Origin: Flectonema sp. DT1601
Taxonomy: Eukaryota; Euglenozoa; Diplonemea; Diplonemida; Diplonemidae
DNA: 64,000 nt
Reading direction: 5' to 3'
Assembly (NCBI GenBank): GCA_964019425.1
Contig: OZ025834.1
Coordinates: forward strand, 440,501 to 504,500
Made by a program: the position numbers and the translations under genes. Numbering within the stretch: the stretch's first letter is position 1; the number at the start of each line of letters is the position of its first letter. Positions 1-10,679 of this stretch are shown piece after piece. Below the pieces are notes generated by a model. The model was not told the DNA's origin, ran no database searches, and worked only from the letters and a program-made list of their open reading frames with translations.

Positions 1-1250
1 TGCTGTTTTGTAGGTTGGTCCAGTCTGTCACGCAAGAAAAAAATAATATAAAAAAAATTTTATTGAACGAGGTTCCTTTTCACCGGATGTAACGTATTAA
101 GCGTTTCTTTTCCGAAACCAGTATATTTTTCTTTATATTTGCCCACTTTTTTTTCCATCCATCCATTTCTTTTTTTTTTTTTTGCCGGTTTCGTTTGACC
201 TAAAAAACTTATATTGGAATTATTTCATCTGACAAGATGTAGTGATCTCCCTTTCGAACGTGGCCCTTGCAAACCCGACTCTTACATAACTCGTGTAGTG
301 AAAATCTTTTTTTTCACAATCATCGAAAAACAGTTTTCTTTAAGAAAAAAAAAAAAAAAAAAAAAAAAAGTGAAATTGAATCAACTTTTCTTTAGGAAAA
401 TAAAAAAAAAGATACAGCTTCCAAATTATTTTACAAACCTTTCCTTTTTATTTGGATCTCTTTTTTTTTTTCTCTAATACTGATGTTTCTCTTTTTTTTT
501 TTTTTTAAACTTTTAACTTAATGTTGTTTTCTTTGATCTTCGCTTTACAGTTATTAGCTCCATTTGCTCTTTTTAATTTTTTTTTTTCCCCAACCCAAAA
601 CACTTTATTTTTCTTATTAATCATTAATCTGTCGAGTCAGATCGTAGTGATATTTCCCCCACACACGTCCCCAAAACCGTGCGCTTGCTAGAAATGCGAT
701 TATGCGAAAAAAAAAAAAAAAAAAAAAAGAGATTTTTTTTTTTTTTTTTTACCAAGTAAGCCTTATTGAAAAAAGAGTTTAAATATTCAGACTTATTTTT
801 CATATATCCATGTCCATATGCTATGACTTTACGTCAGTGAGCGTCTGTGCGACTTGTTGCCTCTCTCGTTGGCTGCCAGCCAACACCAACACCACGTGTT
901 TTTTTATTTTAATTTTCTTTTAGCTTTTTTTTCCTCCCACCGCAATTTCTTTTTTTTTTATTTTCTCCCACTTTTTATATTTATATCTTTTTTTTTTTCT
1001 GTGGGTTTTTGCACACCTTTCCGTTGCTAATTGCTCGCGTGAAAACTGTGAGACCCCCACCGTTCCATTTTCTTTTTTTTATGTTTATTTATTTTGCGGG
1101 AAAATTTTTATTTGTGTTTGACAACAAGAGATATTCTTTTTTTTGTGTGTTTAAACAGGAAAACCTCTGATGGAAACTTTGGAAAATGGAAACGAACAGC
1201 ATGAATTTTTATTTATTTCTACTTTTTCAGTACTTTTAATAATAAAAAAA
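1..1250. other. AT-rich 5' flank of the first tetraspan gene
   Basis: No gene seen. The stretch is dominated by A and T homopolymers (for example near 343-369 and 705-728). A perfect 7-bp hairpin (GTTGGCT/AGCCAAC) lies near 870-887. A pyrimidine-rich acceptor-like TTTTTCAG ends near 1230, 20 nt before the chosen ATG. The paralogue has a similar acceptor-like site upstream of its ATG, so a 5'-UTR intron is possible in both genes. Confidence 0.5.
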
Positions 1251-2521
1251 ATGACATCACCCGACAAGGAACAGACTGCTGATGTTAAAGAGGCGACTTG
1301 CATAGCTGGTTCGACTTCGAGATATCATTATAAACATGATTTCGACAGTTGGTTGACAACAAACGAACAAGCCGGTATTTTCATGAAGGACGTCTTTGAA
1401 GATTTGAACTACGGAGACGACTGGAATTATCAATTCTACGAAACGATAAAACAATTCCTCTCTCTATTTATTCTTCAAGAAGTAGAAGACCAGATTAACG
1501 ATGATTATGCCAAACTCGTTCATGAATTTTTTCTTCAACGAAACGATGTTTTTAAGGAAGTCAATCAAGAAGAAATCGGTGAAATAACTGTGAACCGAAC
1601 TCCTACGACCCCATCATTGGCGCCCAGTTCAGTTCCTCAAGAGATATCTGTTTTTGGTAAACGGCGGTCATCACTTTCAACAAGTCAAATTAAGAAGCAC
1701 AGACGCTTACAAGAAAAGGGGATTATCAAAAGCGACGTTTATCTTAAAAAGTTAGACAGGTATGGCCTGTTAACAGTAAACTTGATAGACGCTCGCATGC
1801 ATGAAGAAATAAAAGACTGCGCCTCTAATCGAACGTATCTGATTTATTTAAATATATTTCAGCTAATGGTTTCTTTTGTAATCTTCATTCTCGGTGCTGA
1901 TGAATTACAGGGGGGGCAATTTCCTCCTTTGCTTGCGTCGTTTGTTGCTGCTATCGTTGGTGTTGTTTCATCTCTGTATGGATTATTCGGAGCAATAGGA
2001 GAGAATGAAACTTTCATTGTCAGCTTTATGGTTGCTAACTTCTGGCTTATGGCAATCCTAACGACATTTTTATACACTGAGATATATATGCTGAAAAACA
2101 CTGAGTATCAATGCTTTCCTTCTAGGGCTGAGTACGGTGACAATGGTGATGAAAATTGCAGTGCCTTGTATGGATCATACGGTGCTCTAATGGCATTAGC
2201 ATTGGTTCAGTTTGTTGTTGTTGTATGTGATCATTTATTTTATTTTCCTTAAGTTTGTTAAATAGGGGTAAGCTAATGTAACAAAAAATAAAAATAAAAA
2301 AACAGTTCACTGGAGCGTCTCTCGCTACCAACGTACTCGACAGTATAAATGATAAGACACATTTACAGCAGAAACAATTATTCTTTACCTACTTCAGAAT
2401 TAGGAATTATGAGGCAAAACAATTCCACACGGAGTTTGAAAATATCAGCAGCTATCCGAGAGTCATGGATTTGGGTAAGGAGAAAATTGCTCTTGGTGAT
2501 AAATACAGCAACATGGAATGA
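1251..2521 (+). CDS. Tetraspan membrane protein, paralogue 1 (two exons)
   Basis: I do not recognise the family. The CDS reads as 1251-2222 joined to 2306-2521, giving 395 residues. I chose the ATG at 1251 rather than the in-frame ATG at 1170 because it aligns with the start of the neighbouring paralogue and follows an acceptor-like AG. The N-terminal half (residues 1-195) is soluble, acidic and then basic. Four hydrophobic segments follow at about 200-218, 225-250, 255-283 and 309-333. The 83-nt intron (GTATGT...CAG) cuts the fourth segment in phase 0. The C-terminal tail carries ATNVLDSIND and QQKQLFFTYFRIRNYEAK, nearly identical in the paralogue. A conserved block DRYGLLTVNLIDARMHEE sits just before the first membrane segment. 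The predicted site is a cellular membrane; function is unknown. Confidence 0.85.
2223..2305 (+). other. Intron in tetraspan paralogue 1
   Basis: 83 nt, donor GTATGT, acceptor AAAAAAACAG. The acceptor is preceded by an A-rich tract rather than a polypyrimidine tract. Splicing joins FVVV to FTGASLATNVL, which matches the protein and the intron position of the paralogue at 4718-4864. Confidence 0.85.
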
Positions 2522-3532
2522 TAAAACAATAGTCCTGCCAATCACATCCTCTCTCACCCTTTTTTTTTTTTAATGTCAAATTCTGTTCGTATTCAGTTCG
2601 GCAAAAAAAAAAAATAATCGATGCGACGTTTGAATTTATTATTTACTTGGTGATTGCAATGATATTGTGTACAGTCGTTAGGTTTTTTTTCTTTTCTTTT
2701 TATAAGAAAGTCCTAATCAGCTATTAGGACTGTATTTTTCAAGATCTTGATCTTCAGAAAACGAACACTTTCCACCCCCTTTCTCGAAACCTAATAGTTA
2801 CTTTAAAAGGCTAAGTTAAGCATCACCATAGTCACTGTATCCTTAACAGATGTTAAACCATCGCTATGTTACGCGATACAAAACAGTTGTATTTTACAAA
2901 TTCAAACATTCAGCCCCCTCCTTTCTCTCTGTGATTTTTTCTAGACTGAACCACATTACTGAAATAGTAGTAATGTGGTAATCACATTGTCGGTCAATGA
3001 ATTATTTTTCTCTCTCCCTCTTCGTGTGTTGAATTATTCTCTCTTTGTAAGGGATGGAATGCGACAACTCAAATTACATCATTGAAGTTGGTAATTTCAT
3101 TCTTTACACTTCTATTGATTTGACAGGATAATGGACCTGTTTGTGCGGATCTGTTTAACTGATTGCATTCAGACATTTGTATCATTCTTTATTCCGTTTT
3201 TGTTGTGATTTTAGGTTTGGTTCTGTTTATCTGTTCTTTTATTTTATTATAGTCGTCCTTTATCCTTCTGACAAACTGTCAAAGCTGTAGAAGAATTATA
3301 ATTTTGTGTTGATGTTTGTTGACTGTTTTCATATTATTATTAATTCGACTAACCAAGTCGCGTGACTGACTGAACTGCTCAACTCATTTTGATATTTATC
3401 TCCTTTTCGATAATGCTGTTCATTACCTATGCAACAAGGACTCCGTGAAGTGAGTCTTATTCTTCCCTTTTTTTTTGAATTCAGCTTTTTTTTTTTTTTT
3501 CGATTTATTATTCGTAACGTTCTGTTCTACCT
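2522..3532. other. Intergenic, with a degenerate dispersed-repeat copy
   Basis: No gene seen. Positions about 2785-2935 hold a copy of a dispersed repeat (CTCGAAACCTAATAGTTAC..., then GTCACTGTATCC... and a C-run) that also occurs at 12950-13035, twice in tandem at 23585-23830, and in part near 15490-15570 and 34240-34345. The rest is AT-rich spacer. Confidence 0.6.
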
Positions 3533-3690
3533 TATCCAATGATGGGGGAACGGCAACTGCCTCTTCGGAGGTTAGGGTCCTTTCGGACTCGTGGCTTTTC
3601 CGATTCCAGCGACAAACGGGCTTCGGCTCGTTTGGAGACACCAGTCAGGTGGGGAGTTTGGCTGGGGCGGCACATCTCAACTCGTCAATT
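3533..3690 (+). rRNA. 28S rRNA-derived fragment (partial)
   Basis: The stretch opens with a match to the conserved large-subunit segment usually reading TTACTTATTCAATGA, here TTATCCAATGATGGG. After an expansion-segment-like part it contains CAGGTGGGGAGTTTGGCTGG and GGCGGCACATCT, a hallmark of large-subunit rRNA. It ends in unrelated sequence. It lies about 140 nt upstream of the start codon of tetraspan paralogue 2 and is open in that reading frame, which makes a false N-terminal extension. It is most likely inserted rDNA debris rather than a working rRNA. Confidence 0.8.
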
Positions 3691-3832
3691 CGAGATTCTT
3701 AAAGACCAGTTTTTAGTGGTAGTAGTCAGTTTGTCTTTTACTTATTTATCCCCTTATTTTTTTTTGATTTCAGTTTTCCCACAAAAAAAAAAAAAAAAAC
3801 ACTCTTCTAAAAACAAAAAAAACAAAAGTAAA

Positions 3833-5092
3833 ATGTCACCTCCACAATCAAAAGCTGATGACGTAACTGAGGGAGAATACGCAGCAGATTGGGACAACTG
3901 GTTGGAGACGTCATCAACAGCGAAGCTATTCATCGATGATTGTTTAGGATGTATGAACTTTGAAGATGACTGGCACTTTAATACGTACCGAGGTTTAGTC
4001 AGTTGTCTCGAAATGTGTGTCTTGGCAGAGACTGAAGATGAAATCAACGATGCCTACGTTGAGCAAGTCGAGGAGTTCTTCGCTCGCAGGTACGAAGTAT
4101 TCAAAGAGATTAAGGACGAAAACTTACAACAGTTCCAAACAAAGACGCTTGACAATCCAGCTCCGTTATTCTCTAACAGAAAAGCTTCAGTCTGTCGAGC
4201 AAAGGATAAGAAACACTCTTCAGCAAAGGACGTACACTTAACAAAGATTGATCGCTACGGATTATTGACTCTCAGTTTAATTGATGCGCGTATGCATGAA
4301 GAAGAGAAGGATTGTGCTCGTAATAGGGTTAAGATTTTTTATTTGAATTTTCTTCAATTCGCTGTTGCTGTAGTTGTGTTTGCACTCGGATCTGAAGAAC
4401 TTGACGGAGGACACTTCCCACCACTTCTCGCATCATACGTCTCGGCTATCGTTGCTGTGTTTTCAGCCGTCTACGGTATTCTTGGAGCAATTGGTGAGAA
4501 CGAAGGGTACCTTGTGAAGTTCATGGTTGCTAACTTCTGGCTTATGGCTATCCTCACAGCATTCTTGTATACAGAAATCTTTATGTTAAAGAATACTGAT
4601 AGTCAATGTAGTCCTGGAAAAACATCTTTCGGAACTGAATCAAAAGAAGGATGCGATGAAATTGTTGGAACCTACGCAACCCTTCTGGTCATGGCAGTGA
4701 TGCAACTGGCTGTTGTGGTATGTGATGTTTATTTTTTTATGCAGTGATGATCTTCACCACCTAATTGGATACTATCGTTATTGTCTGTCGTGGGCTGAAG
4801 ACCTTGTTTGCGCCAGCTGTGGATGAGGGTCGTGTGTTTTAAAAAAAAAAAAAAAAAAAAACAGTTTATCGGGGCGGCTCTCGCCACAAACGTACTCGAC
4901 AGTGTAAATGACAAGACCAGACTTCAACAGAAGCAGCTGTTCTTTACTTACTTTAGAATTAGAAATTACGAAGCAAAGAAATTTCATCAATTTGTAGACC
5001 CATCTGGATCTGTTGGAAGCCGTCCTCTTGATGATGACGCCTTAAACAATCAACAGCTTGAAAAGATCCTCGTGACTCAACAGATGGAATAG
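3833..5092 (+). CDS. Tetraspan membrane protein, paralogue 2 (two exons)
   Basis: Tandem duplicate of the gene at 1251. The CDS is 3833-4717 joined to 4865-5092, giving 370 residues. The ATG at 3833 (MSPPQSKADD) follows an A-rich leader and an acceptor-like TTTCAG near 3770. The frame stays open further 5' to 3539, but that part is 28S-derived and I exclude it. Four membrane segments lie at about 168-188, 196-220, 226-252 and 280-303. A 147-nt intron interrupts the fourth at the same codon as in paralogue 1. Shared blocks are DRYGLLTLSLIDARMHEE, FMVANFWLMAIL and QQKQLFFTYFRIRNYEAK. The C-terminal tail (SVGSRPLDDDALNNQQLEK) is specific to this copy. Function is unknown. Confidence 0.87.
4718..4864 (+). 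other. Intron in tetraspan paralogue 2
   Basis: 147 nt, donor GTATGT, acceptor preceded by about 20 A residues and then CAG. It is phase 0, as in the paralogue. Removing it restores a continuous protein through the fourth membrane segment (LAVV to FIGAALATNVL). Confidence 0.87.
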
Positions 5093-5747
5093 ATGATTGA
5101 TTTTGTTTTTGATATCCCACCCCTCTTATTTATTTTCTTTTCTTTTGTCCCTCCCTTTTCAAAAAAAAAAAAAGGGCAAACCCCTAATTCCATGCAAATG
5201 TTACTGAAATGTTGGATCGCAACGCAAACTTTTTTTTATGTGGAGCCGTCCATTTCGGAAACTTTTTGTGTGGAGTTATAGTTTTTCCCAAAAAAAAAAA
5301 AAAAAAAATTACTAAAAGTGAGGAGATTTCCTTCTCTTCGATATCATTGCTAACACGTTTCACATCAAAAACTCTGATTGTGAGTTTTTGTGTCATCGAC
5401 ATAACAGTTTTATGTACAGCCGTTCCTTTTGTATATTCATTGAAGCTGTTCGTACTACTGTTGCAGCATGTCGAGGATGCATTGCTTACAATCTGATTTT
5501 CTATTTTGTATATAAACAAAAACAAAAAAAAAACTATTTCCCTCTCTCTCTAAATCCATTTTTTTCTTTCTTTCTTTTTTTCATCCCTCATTTTTTTTAA
5601 CCTCGCACAAATACTAAAAGCCAGGTCATTTTTTTATTTTTTTTTTTTATAAAAGAACAGGAAAATAAAGTGAATGGAATTTACCCCTTCCCTTTTTTTT
5701 TTTTTTTTGTCTAAAATCTCTTCTTGGAATATGAAAGGAAGTCTTAC

Positions 5748-5795
5748 TGAGTAGCAGCATGCACAGTATGAGGGCCGCCTTCCCGTACTGTCTTT
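5748..5795. ncRNA. Candidate structured RNA, single hairpin
   Basis: A GC-richer island within AT-rich spacer. Around 5766-5793 the sequence from CAGTATGAGGG to CTTCCCGTACTG folds into an imperfect 10-11 bp hairpin with a CCGC loop. No known family is recognised and the strand is not decided. Confidence 0.2.
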
Positions 5796-6243
5796 GACTT
5801 TAATTTTCAAAAAAAAAAAGAAAAAAAAAGAAGAAGAACGAAGAATAACGAAAAAAAAAAAAAAAAAAAATAATATGAGGGGACATGAACAATGTCAAAT
5901 GTGCTTTCCGACTCGAAAAAAAAAAAAAAAAAAAAAAAAAGAGAAGGAATAAATAGTATCTGAAAGAATCAATCATAGGATACGATACATTTTTTTTCTA
6001 CCCACATTAAAATACAACACAAGAAGCAGAATCTCAGTCACTACAGTCTGATAGGTACACCATCAGACTTTGTCTTATTTTCCGTCCATTCTTTTTCATT
6101 TTTTTTTCCTCCCAAGCAATGTGATGAATTAAAAAAAAAAAAAAAAAACATCACGTTGTATGAATAACACCAATTGAGAAGGGTTTCTTGTTGTCAATAC
6201 CCCTTGACTGCACTATGAAGTACACAAAAAAAAAAAAAAAAAA

Positions 6244-6332
6244 GTGAGCTTGAAGTGACAAGCTCTTACCAACCCAATCCACACGAGAGGTCTTTGTGGC
6301 CTTTCATTATCGCGTAGTGTTCGAAGCGATAT
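6244..6332 (+). ncRNA. Candidate structured RNA, three consecutive hairpins
   Basis: Three perfect hairpins follow one another: GAGCTTG/CAAGCTC (6246-6252 with 6259-6265), CCACA/TGTGG (6279-6283 with 6295-6299) and ATCGC/GCGAT (6309-6313 with 6326-6330). The stretch is GC-richer than its surroundings and is followed by a short T-run. I do not recognise it as a tRNA, 5S or snRNA, and strand and ends are guesses. Confidence 0.3.
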
Positions 6333-7502
6333 GTTTTTCTACTTGTCAGTAGGTGTACATCAAAAAATTCATAACAAAAAAAAAAAAAAAAAAAAATTGT
6401 TATTCAGTGCCCCCAAGGACTACATTTTTATTTTTTTTCCTGCCTACAATTGCGCATAAGTTTTTTTTTCACTCTTTTTTTTTTCTATTTGGTCGTTCCC
6501 CCTTCCACTGATGCTCCGCAGTCGGAGCTTCCACTCGATTCGAGTATTCGAGTTTGTTAAGGCAGACCATCATTTTTACTCTTTGTTTATTGAGATGTGC
6601 AATGGTATGCTAACCCGAGAAAAAATTAACGATTTCTTTGTTTGATGTGCTCTTGTCTCTTCCTTCTTCAGATATTAAGAACCTTCATTTATTTATGATT
6701 AAAAATGTTGCCGTCGGTAATACTGTCTGCGATCAACAAAATATGAGGCTTATTATCTGAGTGGTTTTTTTTTTTTTTTCTTCTTTTTTTAAAAAAGTTT
6801 CTTATCAAACGGTTAATTATTTCTTGGAGTTATAATTTTGCGAACCTTATTTTTTTTAAAGTGTGTTTTAAATTTTTTTTTTCTCTCCTCCTTTTATTAT
6901 TACACTACACTTATGATGTCGGGTGGTTCTCAACTGCTACTGGCCGTCATAGACTCATGCAAGGTGAATGATGAGGGTATCAATTACACCTTAAGAGAGG
7001 GAACCTGAAAACCGATATGGGTTGATTGTTTTCCTCTCTTCTTTTTCCTTTTTTTTTTGTTACAACAGCGCGTGTTGCTTGGAAGAAAACTTCTTTTTTC
7101 CGAGCAAGTAAGTGAAAATCTGTGTTGTTCGTAGTTTTTTCACAAAAAAAAAAAAACAAAAAAACAAATCAAAACAAAACAAAAACCAAACCAAAAATAT
7201 AAAGAACGTCACACAGAGTACACATCAACAAAAAAAAAAAAAAAAAAAAAAAACCCCTCCCTCTCGTCGCTTTCCCCCCTAAAAATACACCTTACGAGAG
7301 AGAAATATCAATGTTCTTTTTATTGTTTATGCTATTTAATTGAAAGGTATTTTATACAACAAAAGATGTGGTCAGATAATATGAACGAAACCCCTCCCGT
7401 TTCTTTTTTTTTTTTTTTTTCCACCATCTTCAAAATTATTTTATTTTCATAATAACAGAAAAAGTTAAAATTTTGAACGACACAAATATAAATCATCTCC
7501 TA

Positions 7503-10500
7503 ATGGCTCTCAATGAGGACCAGGGTCTTAAGCACCAGGAGATGTCTGCCATGGGAACTCTTCCCTCACCTAAAGGAGAAAGTACCATTCGGATGAATGA
7601 GAATAGCAGTAGCAGCAGTGATGTTCCACCCACACCACAGCCGTTAGCTACAGAGAAGGTCGTTGATGCTCCTCCAGAAGGGAAATTAGAAATTATGTTC
7701 GAAAAGTTGTCGGAGAACCCAAAGAAATACTATTGTATGGCATGTGGTTCCTATTGTGGTGTTTTTGGAATAGTCTTCTTGTTGATCATATTACTTGGGA
7801 GTGACTTTTTTCCATTTGCATCAGATGTTCCGCTTTACATCTTATCTCACGTTACGAGACAGAGAAGTGACGCAATTCGTGAAGGGAAGAATATAGCCGA
7901 TTTTAATTTAAGAATGCCACCCGTACAACTCGAGCGTTCTGTAGAATCTCTTGGTGGTGAACGTGAGGACTTGACACTTGAAATTATATACATCCCGAAA
8001 TACGGAGATGCTCTGGACTTAGACGTATTAAAAAGCATCTTCGATATGGAACGTCGAATCACTGAACAACCAGAATTCGAGAAGTACTGTCTTGTTGAGT
8101 ATTCGGATGCTGATATTCAAGTTCAAGAATCTGGTGACAAAGATGCTATTTTAGAAATCAACAGACAAGGAAGGAGTTGTTCAATTCAACAAACCATTTC
8201 ATGGGCATGTGATACGACTAACGGACACAGTTGTGATAAATTGTTATCGGATCCAGTCGGTTTACTTAACTGTCCGAAGGTTAACGGAACCTGTTCAAGA
8301 GATGAAATGGTATTCGATGACGCTTTTAAGAGTGAAAAAGTAAACACATATGCGAAAAGTATCCCAGACCCGGTCACGCCCGCCGGTATCAGAAGTTTAG
8401 ACTTTCTTACTTTAGTTGACAGTGCCTTTGGACCTGGAAACTCAAGAGCGGTAGCCGTTCGAACTATCTTCAAATTTGGTGTTCCAATAGCTGGATACGC
8501 AACGTCAATTGAGGACCCAAAAGGTCAATCGAATAAGATTGCTGATTGGCTTTTTGATACATACAGCTCTTGGCTACTTGATGATCAGATAAACAACAAA
8601 GAAGTCGAATACGTTTTCGGAGGTCACAACCTAATGTCACTGTATCTCAACACTGTATTGGTTCAGGATGGAATGTTCGCAGTTGCTTCAATGCTTTTCG
8701 TTCTTTTATACATCGCATTTATGACTAGTAGTTGGTGGCTTGCTTTCATGGGAATGGGTCAAATCATTTTGTCAATGGGACCTGCTTACCTAATTTACTT
8801 TGGAATTTTTCAACAACGGTATTTCGGAGTTTTCAACATGCTTTCTGTTTTTATTATTTTGGGAATTGGGGCGGATGATATTTTTGTTTTTCTTGACACG
8901 TGGGAACAGTCGTCTCACACGATGGCCTCACCAGCAAAGAGAATGGCTTGGACTTGGAAACACGCTGGTAAGGCAATGATGATTACGTCACTTACAACAA
9001 TTATATCATTTGTTGCGAATGCCTCAAGTAGTTTTCCAGCAATTCAAACATTTGGTATCTTCGCTGCTATGTTAGTTCTAGTCAATTATTGTGCCGTAAT
9101 GATATATTTTCCAACTGTGGTGATGGTTCATCATAAATTTTTTGAAGACAAAAAATTTTGTTGTGGAGTTCCAGAAAAAGTTGGTCACGCAATCAACAAA
9201 GGTCTCAATCTAAATACCGTTTCATTCAATGATTTCGTAACAAAGAAGGATGAAAATGGAAACGAAGTACTAATTTATGAACCTCCAAAAGAAAGTGCAG
9301 TAAACCATTGGTTTCGACACAGTTTCAGCTCTGGTGTAATTGCTGCGAAGGTAATAATAGTAATAATATTCGCAGTATTGCTATCTGTTATGATTATTAA
9401 CACGGTTAAGGTTGAACCAGATCCAAATCCTGGACAGTTTCTTCCATCAAGCAATAATTATCAAAAATTTTTTGATGTGAAGCCGAAATACTTTTCCAGA
9501 GGAGGTTCTATAGACTCAGTAGAGATAATGCTAGCCTGGGGGTTCAATATAGACGATCCGATTGACAGATCAGGAACTCAACCAACTGACTTTGAAGATC
9601 CTGGAAAACCAGTTTGGGATCCAAATTTCAATCTCCCGATAGCATCCGAATGCATTCATCAGATATCACAAAACGCTCAAGCTAAATCAGATCACCTTAA
9701 AACTGGTGGATATCCTGACTATGCTATCGATTCACCAATTAGTGCTTTCCGTACTTGGGTCGTGAACAACACATCACCAAACATGGGATTGCAAAGATGG
9801 AATAAAATAACTGGACTGAATGCTGATGAGGTCGACTACTATTCTTTATTAGGAGATTGGGCATCTAATCCAAAGATAGTGGGTAAGTGGAAACCGTTTA
9901 TTTATGCACAAAGATCTGAAAATATTTCTGATACCGGAGGGGTACTTCGGTTTGTTACAGCAGAGTTAAAGCTAACAGTAACCGGGACACTAGAAGTTGA
10001 TGAAGGAACTGACCTTTGGGAACGTTGGGAAGACTTTATGATCAAAGAATACACGAAAGGTGTCTGCAAAGAAGTTGCGGTTCACGCTCGCGGTTTTCAA
10101 TCATCACTTGAGTTTATGTATGTTAGGAAAATTTTAGTAGATGAAGCGTTCAGTGGTATAAGACTCTCTCTAAGTTTAGCTCTTGTTATATTAATGCTTG
10201 CGACGGGCAACGTCTTGATAGCGTTTTATGCTACGATGACCATCACTTTTATTGTTATTTCAACACTTGGAACAACCGTTCTAATCGGTTGGAAATTAGG
10301 AGTCTTAGAATCCATTGGATTGGTCATGGTTCCTGGTCTCTCTGTTGACTTTGTTGCACATTTCGCAGAAGCATACGTCGATTCAAGCTCAGAACACCGA
10401 CATGACAGAGTCAGAGATATGCTCGGACGTGTTGCTATTTCAGTTGTATCCGGAGCGTTCAGTACTCTTGGAGCATCGTTATTCTTATTTTTTCCGATAA

Positions 10501-10679
10501 TTATCTTCTTCAATAGATTTGGTACCATGATCTTTATGACTATTGGTTTCAGTCTGTTGTGGTCTTTAATATTCTTTCCAGCATTCCTTTCAACCCCTCT
10601 TGGTCCTTCAGGGTTTACTGGTAATTGGGTGTACTTCTTAAAACGAATGAAGGCAAAATACGTTGAGAAGAAGGAATAG
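7503..10679 (+). CDS. RND-superfamily protein, Patched/Dispatched/NPC1-like, sterol-sensing type
   Basis: An intronless gene of 1058 residues. The frame is open from about 7473, but the first ATG is at 7503 (MALNEDQG). The layout is typical of eukaryotic RND proteins. Residues 1-75 are a low-complexity cytoplasmic N-terminus, followed by a first membrane helix at about 80-105 and a large cysteine-containing luminal or extracellular loop. A sterol-sensing-type bundle of five helices spans about 390-540, then comes a second helix and loop starting near 620, and a second bundle at about 880-1040. The fourth-helix motif GIGADDIFVF (residues about 454-463) carries the paired aspartates used for proton or cation coupling in Patched, Dispatched and bacterial RND pumps. 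The second bundle has PGLSVDFVAHFAEAY. The likely role is moving sterols, lipids or lipid-modified cargo at a membrane, but the substrate cannot be told from sequence. Confidence 0.92.
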   Translation: MALNEDQGLKHQEMSAMGTLPSPKGESTIRMNENSSSSSDVPPTPQPLATEKVVDAPPEGKLEIMFEKLSENPKKYYCMACGSYCGVFGIVFLLIILLGSDFFPFASDVPLYILSHVTRQRSDAIREGKNIADFNLRMPPVQLERSVESLGGEREDLTLEIIYIPKYGDALDLDVLKSIFDMERRITEQPEFEKYCLVEYSDADIQVQESGDKDAILEINRQGRSCSIQQTISWACDTTNGHSCDKLLSDPVGLLNCPKVNGTCSRDEMVFDDAFKSEKVNTYAKSIPDPVTPAGIRSLDFLTLVDSAFGPGNSRAVAVRTIFKFGVPIAGYATSIEDPKGQSNKIADWLFDTYSSWLLDDQINNKEVEYVFGGHNLMSLYLNTVLVQDGMFAVASMLFVLLYIAFMTSSWWLAFMGMGQIILSMGPAYLIYFGIFQQRYFGVFNMLSVFIILGIGADDIFVFLDTWEQSSHTMASPAKRMAWTWKHAGKAMMITSLTTIISFVANASSSFPAIQTFGIFAAMLVLVNYCAVMIYFPTVVMVHHKFFEDKKFCCGVPEKVGHAINKGLNLNTVSFNDFVTKKDENGNEVLIYEPPKESAVNHWFRHSFSSGVIAAKVIIVIIFAVLLSVMIINTVKVEPDPNPGQFLPSSNNYQKFFDVKPKYFSRGGSIDSVEIMLAWGFNIDDPIDRSGTQPTDFEDPGKPVWDPNFNLPIASECIHQISQNAQAKSDHLKTGGYPDYAIDSPISAFRTWVVNNTSPNMGLQRWNKITGLNADEVDYYSLLGDWASNPKIVGKWKPFIYAQRSENISDTGGVLRFVTAELKLTVTGTLEVDEGTDLWERWEDFMIKEYTKGVCKEVAVHARGFQSSLEFMYVRKILVDEAFSGIRLSLSLALVILMLATGNVLIAFYATMTITFIVISTLGTTVLIGWKLGVLESIGLVMVPGLSVDFVAHFAEAYVDSSSEHRHDRVRDMLGRVAISVVSGAFSTLGASLFLFFPIIIFFNRFGTMIFMTIGFSLLWSLIFFPAFLSTPLGPSGFTGNWVYFLKRMKAKYVEKKE

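Larger units (their letters stand above)
5093..7502. other. Homopolymer-rich intergenic region
   Basis: No gene supported. Long A and T runs (15-25 nt) recur every 60-150 bases. Two GC-richer hairpin-bearing islands, at about 5748-5795 and 6244-6332, are listed separately. A CAG acceptor-like site lies at about 7457, upstream of the RND gene start. Confidence 0.5.

Noticed and set aside
214-477. 87-codon + strand ORF rich in Lys and Phe
   Set aside because: Made of A and T homopolymers; no coding-like composition or domain.
3539-3832. N-terminal extension of tetraspan paralogue 2
   Set aside because: Encoded by a 28S rRNA-derived fragment and UTR-like sequence; absent from the paralogue.
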